From: a virus
DNA length: 40,715 nt
Virus record (IMG/VR): IMGVR_UViG_3300031371_000009
Span: 1-40,715 of that record
Reading direction: 5' to 3' (one strand)
Numbering within the stretch: position 1 is the first letter of the stretch; each line of letters starts with the position of its first letter. Position numbers and translations under genes: made by a program. This document shows, piece by piece, positions 1 to 7,257 of this stretch. The notes below the pieces were generated by a model. That model did no database searches and was not told the origin of the DNA. It was given only the letters and a program-made list of their open reading frames with translations.

Positions 1-127
1 AAAGTATAATGATGAATCAGACATTGAAACTTGGAACGACTTGAATCAAGAAAGAAAAACACAGGTACTTAAAACGGTTAATGCCGTTTTAGAAAATCCT
101 GAAATAACAGCTAAAGAAATGCACACC
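1..127. repeat. Terminal redundancy, left copy (circular closure)
   Basis: Bases 1-127 are identical to 40589-40715. The overlap falls inside a gene and the two halves join in frame, so the simplest reading is a circular or circularly permuted molecule of 40,588 bp. The length of 127 equals a common assembler k-mer size, so the repeat is probably an assembly overlap rather than a biological terminal repeat. Confidence 0.95.
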
Positions 128-292
128 GCATGGACTGAGGCAAAGATTTACAACGGATGGCAATATGCACCAGTAACCGATCGGTCGAAAAAGCTTCATA
201 GTTGCTTAATAAATTTTGAGGATTTAAATTTATTTCAACAAATGAAGGACGATTTGTTTAACGAAACAGTAAGACAATTAATGAATAAATAA
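1..292 (+). CDS. RyR-domain protein, C-terminal part (5' part at window end)
   Basis: This is the 3' part of a 114-residue gene that starts at 40536 and crosses the circular join. Its C-terminal half matches the RyR domain pattern: a Trp (in HTAWTEAKIYNGW), the GWQYAPVTD core, K-K-LHSCL, then an acidic helix ending VRQLM. RyR domains were named from ryanodine receptors but occur in many bacterial and phage proteins, where their ligand is mostly unknown. A TTG at 41 could start a shorter product, but it has no ribosome binding site and lies inside the longer frame. The next element downstream is the TAGCAA repeat array. Confidence 0.75.
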   Translation, partial: KYNDESDIETWNDLNQERKTQVLKTVNAVLENPEITAKEMHTAWTEAKIYNGWQYAPVTDRSKKLHSCLINFEDLNLFQQMKDDLFNETVRQLMNK

Positions 293-296
293 AATA

Positions 297-327
297 GTTG
301 CTAGGTATAAAATTTATACCTAGCAAC
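297..327. repeat. 31-bp inverted repeat heading the TAGCAA array
   Basis: A perfect 15-bp inverted repeat (297-311 with 313-327) with one central base sits 4 bp after the RyR-gene stop. The right arm is the first unit of the downstream array; the left arm (GTTGCTAGGTATAAA) is the only inverted unit. It could end transcription as a hairpin, although no T-run follows, or act as a two-fold protein site. Confidence 0.85.
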
Positions 328-565
328 TTTGTACTTAGCAATTTGTACTTAGCAACTTTATACCTAGCAACTTTGTACCTAGCAATTTGTACTTAGCAAC
401 TTTGTACCTAGCAATTTGTACTTAGCAACTTTATACCTAGCAACTTTGTACCTAGCAATTTTGTACCTAGCAACTTTGTACCTAGCAATTTGTACTTAGC
501 AACTTTGTACCTAGCAACTTGTACTTAGCAAAAATTTGTACTTAGCAAAAATTTGTATCTAGCAG
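313..565. repeat. TAGCAA tandem array, 17 units, 14-15 bp period (last two 17 bp)
   Basis: Seventeen copies of TAC(C/T)TAGCAA(C) separated by TTTG/TTTA occur in one orientation, with TAG starts at about 321, 336, 350, 365, 380, 394, 409, 423, 438, 453, 468, 483, 497, 512, 526, 543 and 560. The period alternates 14 and 15 bp and becomes 17 in the last two units; the last reads TAGCAG. The array fills the gap between the RyR gene and the small gene at 584. Iteron-like protein binding (replication, partition or repression) or an RNA role are possible. It lacks CRISPR-type unique spacers. Confidence 0.9.
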
Positions 566-583
566 AAAGGAGGTTAGAAAATT

Positions 584-748
584 ATGAAAAAAATAATATG
601 TTTGGTGTATGAAGATAAGGAAGAAATAAACATTAAAAAATTAATAACACTACCTAATAAATCATTAGAAAATAACCATACTTTAGAGTCTTTAGTTTAT
701 GATAAAGAAAATCAAATATGGTATAAAATATCTGTAGAAAAGTGTTAA
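584..748 (+). CDS. Small hypothetical protein (54 aa)
   Basis: An ATG follows the ribosome site AAAGGAGG with the leader TTAGAAAATT that recurs at other early genes. The product is a 54-residue charged protein (starts MKKIICLVYEDKEE, ends KISVEKC) with no motif I recognise. It is the first gene after the TAGCAA array, so its transcription may be affected by whatever binds there. A palindromic early promoter follows at once. Confidence 0.7.
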   Translation: MKKIICLVYEDKEEINIKKLITLPNKSLENNHTLESLVYDKENQIWYKISVEKC

Positions 749-753
749 AACTA

Positions 754-793
754 TTGACACGTTAAACTAACTATAGTATACTATAGTTAGTTT
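754..793 (+). promoter_or_regulatory. Early promoter with palindromic operator (site 1)
   Basis: The -35 TTGACA (754-759) and -10 TATACT (777-782) are 17 bp apart. The -10 lies in the middle of a perfect 30-bp palindrome (764-793), so a dimeric regulator bound there would cover the -10. The stretch from this -35 to the gene start is copied almost without change at 5179. It drives the gene at 827 and probably the polymerase. Confidence 0.9.
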
Positions 794-826
794 TTGATTT
801 TACAAATTAAAGGAGATTAGAAAATT

Positions 827-1141
827 ATGAAAAGTTTTCAAGACAAATTAAAGGAATGTAAAAATATTAAATCACAATTATATCCTTTGGATATAGATAA
901 TTTAGTCGATTTGTATTACAAATGTGAAAGAGAATTTTTGGAAGCCTATTACATGGCAAAAAAGCAAATTGAATTTAAGAATTCTAAAAATAGGATTGGT
1001 TTAATACAATTTGATAAAAGTACATTAGATACTAATTTGGCAATGTTTGGGGAATTAAAATTTATATTAAGAACTTTATCAAGAATTCTTAATATAAAAC
1101 CTGATAAGGATTATGATAAATATGAATTAAAAATTAATTAA
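827..1141 (+). CDS. Hypothetical protein (104 aa)
   Basis: This is the first gene of the site-1 promoter, with ribosome site AAAGGAG. The product is 104 residues, helical and charged, with an aromatic-rich middle (YYKCEREFLEAYYMAKKQ) and a lysine-rich end. I recognise no family. A hairpin with a T-run follows its stop, so it may form its own short transcript with partial read-through to the polymerase. Confidence 0.75.
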   Translation: MKSFQDKLKECKNIKSQLYPLDIDNLVDLYYKCEREFLEAYYMAKKQIEFKNSKNRIGLIQFDKSTLDTNLAMFGELKFILRTLSRILNIKPDKDYDKYELKIN

Positions 1142-1160
1142 GGGGCTACAAGCCCCTTTT
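1142..1160 (+). terminator. Rho-independent terminator-like hairpin
   Basis: GGGGCT (1142-1147) pairs with AGCCCC (1151-1156) across a 3-nt loop and is followed by TTTT. The stem is short, so termination is probably partial. A near-copy of the hairpin follows the gene at 39564. Confidence 0.65.
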
Positions 1161-1175
1161 ATAGGAGGTGCAGAA

Positions 1176-1331
1176 ATGTTAAAAGTAATGAATGATAAGG
1201 ATAAGAAAATAATAGAATTCTTAAAAAATACAGAATTTAATTATAATAAATTCAATACAGGTTATTTGACAGAGAATTCTATAAATTATATAATTTCAGA
1301 AGTTAAGAAAATTTATGAATTGGAGGATTAA
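1176..1331 (+). CDS. Small hypothetical protein (51 aa)
   Basis: An ATG with ribosome site AGGAGG encodes 51 residues (MLKVMNDKDKK... to ...KKIYELED). It ends 5 bp before the polymerase start, and its last codons carry the polymerase ribosome site (GGAGG at 1322-1326), so the two are probably translationally coupled. No family is recognised. Confidence 0.65.
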   Translation: MLKVMNDKDKKIIEFLKNTEFNYNKFNTGYLTENSINYIISEVKKIYELED

Positions 1332-1336
1332 AAATT

Positions 1337-4078
1337 ATGAATTTTGACAGATATTTAGAAAAAAACCTACAGTATTTAATAATAGATACTGAGGTATTGG
1401 AGGACTATTTCTCATTTCAGTATAAAAATGAGAATTCAGAAACTAAAGTTATTGAGATAGAATCCGACAAAGGGTTTAAACAGTTCTATAATCTATTAGA
1501 AAAATCTAAAAGACCTATGTATTTTTATGGCATTGATTACGACAAAGTAATTTTAAATGCTGTTTGTAAATTAGTAGAAAGTAATAGTAATGATATTAAT
1601 TATAAATTAAGAAATATAAATGATTTTATAATTAGAGGTAATATAAATTATTTTCGCTTAAATCGTGAATTTTGGGTAAATAATTATTTTAAATTTAAAA
1701 AAACGTGTCCAGAGTTAAAAAGTAAAGATTTGATAACAAGATCGATCGATAGTTTCAAAGGTAATCAAACAGAATATGACTTTTTAAATCAGCATTTGAC
1801 TATTATGGGTCAGTCTAAAGTATTTAAAAATTTAATAATTAATAGTTTACCGAAAATTAATTATTACTTTAGTGTTAGAAAGGATAAATCTTTAATACCA
1901 ACTATATCATTAAAAAATCTTCAACTTGTAAATGAAGGATATAAGATCGAATTTGATTTTAATAAATATAGAAGAATAAGTGATATAAAAAAGGATGGTA
2001 AATATGAATATTTTAATAAATATTCTAAAAATGACATAACCTCACTAGAAAAAGAGTTCTTAAAAAAACCAAAATCAGATATTATAGAGCGATTATACGC
2101 TGTAGAAGCTGTAAAGGAACTTATACCAGATTTAGAAGTATCTAAGAAAGCAATTTACAGTGAAAACAACACAGAATTAATTAATGAAATATTAAAGTTA
2201 CCAGACCATGAAGATAAAAAGGAACTAAGAGATAATTTTGATTTTGATTATACAGAATACATCAAAACACCTGATGATAAGTTTAATAGTTTTGTAGAAT
2301 TTGTTAATAATTCCAAACATATTAAAAATGATAGAGAAATAAAAGCTAATTACTGTGAGTTCTATAAACGAGAAGTTATACAAGACGACAAAGAAATTTT
2401 AAATACTTTCGGAGAAATAGAAACTCAAATTAATAGTTTTGATGAAATACATATTAAAAATAAAATAAATGATATCATAGTTAAAATGGGTTTTGGTGGG
2501 CTTCATGGAGCTATTCCAAATTATAAGTCATTGGATAAGTTATTGAAGATATTTGATTATAAATCTCAATACCCATCAATTGTATTACAGTACCCAGAAC
2601 TATTTAAACATGTCATTAACGTAGACCTGTACAGGGCTATTTATGAAAAGAGATTTAAAATAAAAGCAGAAATAAAACAATTAATTAAGGATCAAAAAGA
2701 ATATTTAATAAGAATTAATGATGGTGCAGACATAGCAGAATATGAAGCTATTGAAGATCATATTACTTACTTAACTAAAGTTGAAAAAGGATTAAAATTG
2801 ATTTTAAATACAGCTTTTGGACTTATTAACTCAAATTATAATATACCAATAGCTTGCAAAACTTTAGGTCGTTTCATATGCTTAAAAGGTCAAAGTTTGC
2901 TATTAAATCTTTGTTATAAAGTAATGAATGATTATGAAATTATCAATGTTAATACTGATGGGGTTATGGTTAATGATACAATATCTAACAAAGTAATAGA
3001 GTTCCCAACTGATGGATATTTTGAATTAGGTGTCGAAAATTTTAAAACAATGATTCAGAATGATGTTAATAATTACTTAGGGATAATGACAGATAGCAAA
3101 GTAAAACGTAAAGGTATGTATAATATAAAAATCAAACAAAAAATTAATAAGAACGAAAAATTAGCGGTCAACTTGCAAAATGCTATAAATTCTATTATTG
3201 GCAAGGAGCTTATTATTGAACCTTGTTATTTTGATAAAAAATGGTTCGACAAAGAAATTTCTAGTCAAGCCTGGTATTTTACAACTAAGGAAAAAGGTCA
3301 AACCATTATTAAAAATACAAAAAAACCAGAGATACTGTCTATTGTTGTTAATGGTATATCTCAAAACTTATATTTTACTAATGATAAATCCAAAGCTGAT
3401 TTTAAATTATATATACATTATGCTGAAATTATAAAGGACCAGCTTTTAAAATTTGAATACATTTCAAAAAATAAGATCAATAATATGTATTATGAAGAAA
3501 CATTAGAGTTCGATAGTCTAGAATTAATCAAAAGTAAGAGACAAATAAAACGCAAATTAAATAAATTATTCGATTCTATGGCAGTAGGAATGGTAGGTTA
3601 TAAGTTTAAGAACAAAGTAAACAGTTTTGTATACCGTCAGCCAATAAAGCCGCTGATACAATATACAATGACTGATATACTTAAGTCTACTTATTGTACA
3701 GGATTTTCACTCGATAATAATGTAAAGTCTGAAAAAAAGTATATTATCATAGACATAGATATTTATGATAAAAATACAGGTACAGCGAAAAAAGGCTGGG
3801 GTATAGTAAAACCTTTTATATCTGAACTAAATAAGCTTAATACATTCCAATGCTGGAATATGAAAACATTGAAATACAATAGAAAATATGTATTTCAATA
3901 TGATTTAGATTTTATTGAATTCTGGAAAAAACATTTAGAATCTAAAGTATATCCTTATATAGAACTTATAGACAAGGCAACTATATTTACACTTGAAGGA
4001 CTAGGCGATATTCAATATCAGTGCAATTGGCTAGACCCTTTAGAAGTACCCAAAGGATTATTTAAAACCTTAAAATAA
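1337..4078 (+). CDS. Family B DNA polymerase (913 aa)
   Basis: This is the replicative DNA polymerase. The N-terminus carries exonuclease-like motifs: DTE near residues 17-19 (Exo I) and YFYGIDYDKVIL (Exo II type). Polymerase motif A is DYKSQYPSI (catalytic Asp407), motif B is KLILNTAFG (Lys487, Asn491), and motif C is VNTDGVMV with Asp541. The usual DTDS of motif C is NTDG here; the second, metal-binding Asp is kept. About 300 residues follow motif C, more than a thumb needs, and include hhhDhDh (IIIDIDIYD) near residue 813, which resembles primase motif I but is unproven. With the D5 helicase, the DEAH helicase and the SSB-like protein it forms a phage-encoded replication set. Confidence 0.93.
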   Translation: MNFDRYLEKNLQYLIIDTEVLEDYFSFQYKNENSETKVIEIESDKGFKQFYNLLEKSKRPMYFYGIDYDKVILNAVCKLVESNSNDINYKLRNINDFIIRGNINYFRLNREFWVNNYFKFKKTCPELKSKDLITRSIDSFKGNQTEYDFLNQHLTIMGQSKVFKNLIINSLPKINYYFSVRKDKSLIPTISLKNLQLVNEGYKIEFDFNKYRRISDIKKDGKYEYFNKYSKNDITSLEKEFLKKPKSDIIERLYAVEAVKELIPDLEVSKKAIYSENNTELINEILKLPDHEDKKELRDNFDFDYTEYIKTPDDKFNSFVEFVNNSKHIKNDREIKANYCEFYKREVIQDDKEILNTFGEIETQINSFDEIHIKNKINDIIVKMGFGGLHGAIPNYKSLDKLLKIFDYKSQYPSIVLQYPELFKHVINVDLYRAIYEKRFKIKAEIKQLIKDQKEYLIRINDGADIAEYEAIEDHITYLTKVEKGLKLILNTAFGLINSNYNIPIACKTLGRFICLKGQSLLLNLCYKVMNDYEIINVNTDGVMVNDTISNKVIEFPTDGYFELGVENFKTMIQNDVNNYLGIMTDSKVKRKGMYNIKIKQKINKNEKLAVNLQNAINSIIGKELIIEPCYFDKKWFDKEISSQAWYFTTKEKGQTIIKNTKKPEILSIVVNGISQNLYFTNDKSKADFKLYIHYAEIIKDQLLKFEYISKNKINNMYYEETLEFDSLELIKSKRQIKRKLNKLFDSMAVGMVGYKFKNKVNSFVYRQPIKPLIQYTMTDILKSTYCTGFSLDNNVKSEKKYIIIDIDIYDKNTGTAKKGWGIVKPFISELNKLNTFQCWNMKTLKYNRKYVFQYDLDFIEFWKKHLESKVYPYIELIDKATIFTLEGLGDIQYQCNWLDPLEVPKGLFKTLK

Positions 4079-4081
4079 GTG

Positions 4082-4120
4082 TTGACAGATTAACTTGAGT
4101 ATAGTATACTTAAGTTAATC
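4082..4120 (+). promoter_or_regulatory. Early promoter with palindromic operator (site 2)
   Basis: TTGACA (4082-4087) and TATACT (4105-4110) are 17 bp apart. A 33-nt palindrome with one mismatched pair (4088-4120) covers the spacer and the -10. It starts 3 bp after the polymerase stop and drives the block from 4141. Confidence 0.9.
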
Positions 4121-4140
4121 TTTTGTTAGGAGGTGAATGC

Positions 4141-4530
4141 GTGAATGATAGATACTTAAGGAATGAATTAGATATTTTACAAAAGGAAGCTAATTTATTA
4201 AATAGTGAATTAGATCGATTATCTAAACAAGAAAATTTTGTTAAAAACAAAAAAACTAAAATATCTAATAGAATCAAGAGATTAGAAGCATTATTAAAAG
4301 AATCACATGAATTAATAGTTACAGATCATGCGATTGTGCGGTACTTTGAACGGTACTTAGAATTTAATATAGAAGATATCAAAGAATCTATATTAAATGA
4401 AGAATTAAAAGAATTAGTAAAGGTTACAGGAAGTTGCAAATATTATAATAAAAATATAGATTGTGAAATTACAGTAAAAAATAATACTGTAGTATCGCTC
4501 TATAAGAAAGGATTAAAAAATGGCAAGTAG
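4141..4530 (+). CDS. Coiled-coil protein with DHAIVRYFER motif (129 aa)
   Basis: The GTG at 4141 is chosen because AGGAGGT lies 6 bases upstream; a TTG at 4123 in the same frame lies before that site. The first ~45 residues form a coiled coil (NELDILQKEANLLNSEL). The rest carries DHAIVRYFERYL and a short beta-rich end, similar to the H-A-x-x-R-x-x-x-R pattern of DUF4258-like phage proteins. Those belong to a small RNase/toxin-like fold, but no activity can be claimed. It overlaps the next gene by 11 bp. Confidence 0.65.
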   Translation: MNDRYLRNELDILQKEANLLNSELDRLSKQENFVKNKKTKISNRIKRLEALLKESHELIVTDHAIVRYFERYLEFNIEDIKESILNEELKELVKVTGSCKYYNKNIDCEITVKNNTVVSLYKKGLKNGK

Positions 4531-4771
4531 AGGGAAAATTAAAAGGTTGAAACTTCAACCGATTGTAAAAGGTGAAATAACACCTGTAGTTAATAGAAAA
4601 TTTAGTAGAAATAAGCTAAAAAAGGCTTTAAAATCTAATAAAATTCAAAAGAAATGGAGAAATTACAAGATTAATTTAAAAGGGCTAATTCCATATTTAA
4701 GAGAATTTAAAGCAACAACAAAGAGTCACTTAAGACCAAAAGAATTAAGGGAACATGGTATTAAAAAATAA
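4520..4771 (+). CDS. Small highly basic protein (83 aa)
   Basis: The ATG lies inside the end of the previous gene, so the two are translationally coupled. The protein is very rich in Lys/Arg (RGKIKRLKLQP, KFSRNKLKKALK) and almost lacks acidic residues, which suggests nucleic-acid binding. No family is recognised. Confidence 0.7.
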   Translation: MASRGKIKRLKLQPIVKGEITPVVNRKFSRNKLKKALKSNKIQKKWRNYKINLKGLIPYLREFKATTKSHLRPKELREHGIKK

Positions 4772-4790
4772 GAAAATGGAGGATTTTTAA

Positions 4791-5009
4791 ATGTTTTACA
4801 ATTTATATAATTTGGAAATAAAAAATATGATACATAATGATGTAACTATCTATGTTAGAAAAAATGAAACTTTAAAACACAGTATTAAAAGACATTTCCC
4901 TGATTATAATGGTGGTGATTTTTTAGCTGACAAGTGCAGTATAGTATTAATCAAGGATATACTTGTTGATGATTTATTCGAATATATGAAGGATTGGGCA
5001 AAACAATAA
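4791..5009 (+). CDS. Hypothetical protein (72 aa)
   Basis: An ATG with ribosome site GGAGG and the recurrent leader ATTTTTAA encodes 72 residues beginning MFYNLYNLEIKNMIHNDVTIYV and ending FEYMKDWAKQ. It looks like a small globular alpha/beta protein. No motif is recognised, and it lies in the site-2 operon. Confidence 0.7.
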   Translation: MFYNLYNLEIKNMIHNDVTIYVRKNETLKHSIKRHFPDYNGGDFLADKCSIVLIKDILVDDLFEYMKDWAKQ

Positions 5010-5030
5010 GGAAATGGAGGATTTTTAAAA

Positions 5031-5156
5031 ATGATTATAATTTATTTATTATTAGTAATTGTTGAAGCTTTAAAATTTAACTGGTTGGTATTCTGGCTAT
5101 TTGTAATATTACAATTTTGCCTGACTGCAATAAATGAATATAATAAAAAAAATTAA
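5031..5156 (+). CDS. Small membrane protein (41 aa)
   Basis: GGAGGATTTTTAAAA precedes an ATG that opens a 41-residue, nearly all-hydrophobic protein (MIIIYLLLVIVEAL, then FNWLVFWLFVILQFCLTAI), ending in a charged NEYNKKN tail. One long or two short membrane spans are likely. Function is unknown; it is the last gene before promoter site 3. Confidence 0.65.
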   Translation: MIIIYLLLVIVEALKFNWLVFWLFVILQFCLTAINEYNKKN

Positions 5157-5178
5157 TACAACTGAAATATAAGAAACA

Positions 5179-5218
5179 TTGACACGTTAAACTAACTATA
5201 GTATACTATAGTTAGTTT
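5179..5218 (+). promoter_or_regulatory. Early promoter with palindromic operator (site 3)
   Basis: TTGACA (5179-5184) and TATACT (5202-5207) with 17-bp spacing, and a perfect 30-bp palindrome (5189-5218). Sequence identity with site 1 runs from the -35 through the leader and ribosome site to the second codon, about 79 bp, so it is a duplicated promoter-leader cassette. It drives the DEAH helicase. Confidence 0.9.
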
Positions 5219-5251
5219 TTGATTTTACAAATTAAAGGAGATTAGAAAATT

Positions 5252-6769
5252 ATGAAATTAAGAGAATATCAAGAAGAATGTTTAGAGAAGATTAAAAAAG
5301 CAGGAACAGGAAAATATTTAATACAAATGGCTACTGGACTTGGAAAAACAGTAATATTTACAACACTTATAAATAATCAAACTAATTATGGAAGATGTTT
5401 GATTATATCTCATAGGGAAGAGCTAGTAAAACAGCCTTTAAAGTATATAACTAAAACTAAAGGAATCGAAATGGGAAAATATACTTCAAACCATGAAGAA
5501 ACAATATCGGGCTGTATAGCTTCACTAATTAGAAGGTATAAGAAATTTTCACCTGAATATTTTGGATTGATTATAGTAGATGAAGCCCATCACAGTGCCG
5601 CAAATTCTTATAAAAAACTTTTAGATTATTTTAAACCTAAACTATTATTAGGTTTTACAGCTACACCTAATAGAGCTGATAGTAAGAGATTAGATAAAGT
5701 ATATGATAAGATTATATATAAATATAATCTCTTAGATGGTATTAAGAATGGTTATTTATCTAATATTAGGTGTAAGAGAGTATATGTTAAGTATGACCTT
5801 AAAAACGTAAGATCACAATCAGGTGATTATAAGGTTAGTGATTTAGAAAATGAATTAATAGAGTCTGAAAATCCAAAAGCTATAGCAAAAATATATCAGG
5901 AACATGCAACAGGAGCAACTTTAATATTTGGTGTATCTGTCAAGCATTGCGAAGAAATAGCTAAAAACATAAAAGGTGCAGTCGTTGTTACTGCTGAAAC
6001 TAAGAACCGAGAACAAATAATTAAGGATTTTACCGCTGGTAAAATTAATTGTATTGTAAATTGTATGATTTTTACCGAAGGAACAGACATTCCAAAAATC
6101 AATACAATTATAATAGCCAGACCTACAAAAAATGTATCGCTGTATACACAAATTGTAGGTCGTGGGCTTCGGTTATATGATGGAAAAGAGTATTTAAATT
6201 TAATAGATTGTGTTGGTGTATCTACTGACTTAAATCTATGTACAGCACCAAGTTTACTAGGTATTGATTATAATGATGAAAAAGCACTTAAAAAGGAAAA
6301 CGAATTAGCCATGGACGTAGATTTATTTAACCTACCTGAAATAATTGAAGAAAAACAAGATCATCCCGATAACTGGAAAATTAATTATAAAGTTGTAAAC
6401 CTTTGGGCAAAAAAACAAAATTATCAATTACATAATATTAACTGGTATAAACACTCTGATGGACACTTTAGTTTATCATTGAAGAATAAAAACATTACTA
6501 CAGGTCCTATTAATGAATTAGGGTATATTACATTTAAAGGTCAACAATACGAAGCCCAAAACTTCTTTGATCGTGTATTTAAACAATTAAATACTAAATA
6601 CCCAGATCAGAAATATATTTGGGATTTGAACATAATGAAAAGCTGGGGATATAAACCAGCGTCAGAAGCTCAAATAAATCAGATTCAGAAAGCTTTACCA
6701 AATTATAATACTTATGGATTAAACAAGTTACAAGCGAGTCAGATTTTAAATAAAATTTATTCTAGATAG
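5252..6769 (+). CDS. SF2 DEAH-box helicase (505 aa)
   Basis: This ATP-dependent nucleic-acid helicase has Walker A ATGLGKT near residues 28-34, DEAHHS (Asp110) as motif II, GFTATPNR as motif III region, and the C-terminal motif VI QIVGRGLRLY. The order and length resemble phage and bacterial UvsW/RadD-type helicases that act in recombination-linked replication or repair. Residues past about 360 lack helicase motifs and contain a WDLNIMKSWGYKPAS stretch and a helical end that could bind DNA. The stop is TAG. It is read from promoter site 3. Confidence 0.92.
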   Translation: MKLREYQEECLEKIKKAGTGKYLIQMATGLGKTVIFTTLINNQTNYGRCLIISHREELVKQPLKYITKTKGIEMGKYTSNHEETISGCIASLIRRYKKFSPEYFGLIIVDEAHHSAANSYKKLLDYFKPKLLLGFTATPNRADSKRLDKVYDKIIYKYNLLDGIKNGYLSNIRCKRVYVKYDLKNVRSQSGDYKVSDLENELIESENPKAIAKIYQEHATGATLIFGVSVKHCEEIAKNIKGAVVVTAETKNREQIIKDFTAGKINCIVNCMIFTEGTDIPKINTIIIARPTKNVSLYTQIVGRGLRLYDGKEYLNLIDCVGVSTDLNLCTAPSLLGIDYNDEKALKKENELAMDVDLFNLPEIIEEKQDHPDNWKINYKVVNLWAKKQNYQLHNINWYKHSDGHFSLSLKNKNITTGPINELGYITFKGQQYEAQNFFDRVFKQLNTKYPDQKYIWDLNIMKSWGYKPASEAQINQIQKALPNYNTYGLNKLQASQILNKIYSR

Positions 6770-6782
6770 AAAGGGTGATAAA

Positions 6783-7157
6783 ATGTTTATTTGGATATAT
6801 GATTTATTTATGACAATATTTTTTCCTAAAAAAATTAAATTGTTTGTGAAGAAAGAAAATCCTTATCAAAACTATCATACATATGATAGTTTTGATAAAT
6901 TATTAAATAATGATATTACACCAATAGAACCAATACCAACAGGAACAACTTTAGATGAAAATGTTAATACTGGTATGTCTGTAATTGATAGTTTTGCACA
7001 TTATACACCAGACGATTCTATAACTATAGATCAAGATTCTATAGTTATAGATTATGATAAAAACGGTTATATAATTAATGGGAATTTTATAACTATGGAA
7101 GAAATACAAGATAATGGATTATTTAAATATATTAAATATTTTCATAAAAAGTGTTGA
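6783..7157 (+). CDS. Hypothetical membrane-associated protein (124 aa)
   Basis: An ATG 13 bp after the helicase, behind AAAGGG. The first ~18 residues are hydrophobic (MFIWIYDLFMTIFF) and followed by basic PKKIKLFVKK, so it may be anchored with the rest in the cytoplasm. The body is acidic with repeats of an 'ITxDxDSIVID' kind (SITIDQDSIVIDYD). Its last codon overlaps the -35 of promoter site 4. No family is recognised. Confidence 0.7.
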   Translation: MFIWIYDLFMTIFFPKKIKLFVKKENPYQNYHTYDSFDKLLNNDITPIEPIPTGTTLDENVNTGMSVIDSFAHYTPDDSITIDQDSIVIDYDKNGYIINGNFITMEEIQDNGLFKYIKYFHKKC

Positions 7158-7194
7158 CATTTACACTTAAACATAGTATACTATATTTGTAAGT
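7154..7194 (+). promoter_or_regulatory. Promoter for the tRNA and large RNA (site 4)
   Basis: TTGACA (7154-7159) and TATACT (7177-7182), 17-bp spacer. CACTTA and TAAGTG arms flank the ATAGTATACTAT core. The -35 overlaps the stop of the gene before. The predicted start near 7189 puts the hairpin, tRNA and large RNA on one transcript. Confidence 0.9.
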
Positions 7195-7220
7195 GAGACA
7201 CAAAACTATATATTGTACAC

Positions 7221-7249
7221 GTACTTGTGTATATAATATACACAAGTAC
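7221..7249 (+). repeat. 29-nt perfect hairpin at the RNA 5' end
   Basis: Bases 7221-7234 are the exact complement of 7236-7249, with one central base. In RNA this forms a 13-bp stem at the 5' end of the site-4 transcript, 8 bases before the tRNA. It may protect or guide processing of the transcript; binding by a dimeric protein is the alternative. Confidence 0.8.
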
Positions 7250-7257
7250 AAATATTT

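Noticed and set aside
41-292. Complete 83-residue gene with TTG start
   Set aside because: The true gene starts at 40536 and crosses the circular join; no ribosome site at 41.
313-565. CRISPR array
   Set aside because: Units are 14-17 bp with 3-7-bp fillers that are themselves nearly constant; no unique spacers and no cas genes.
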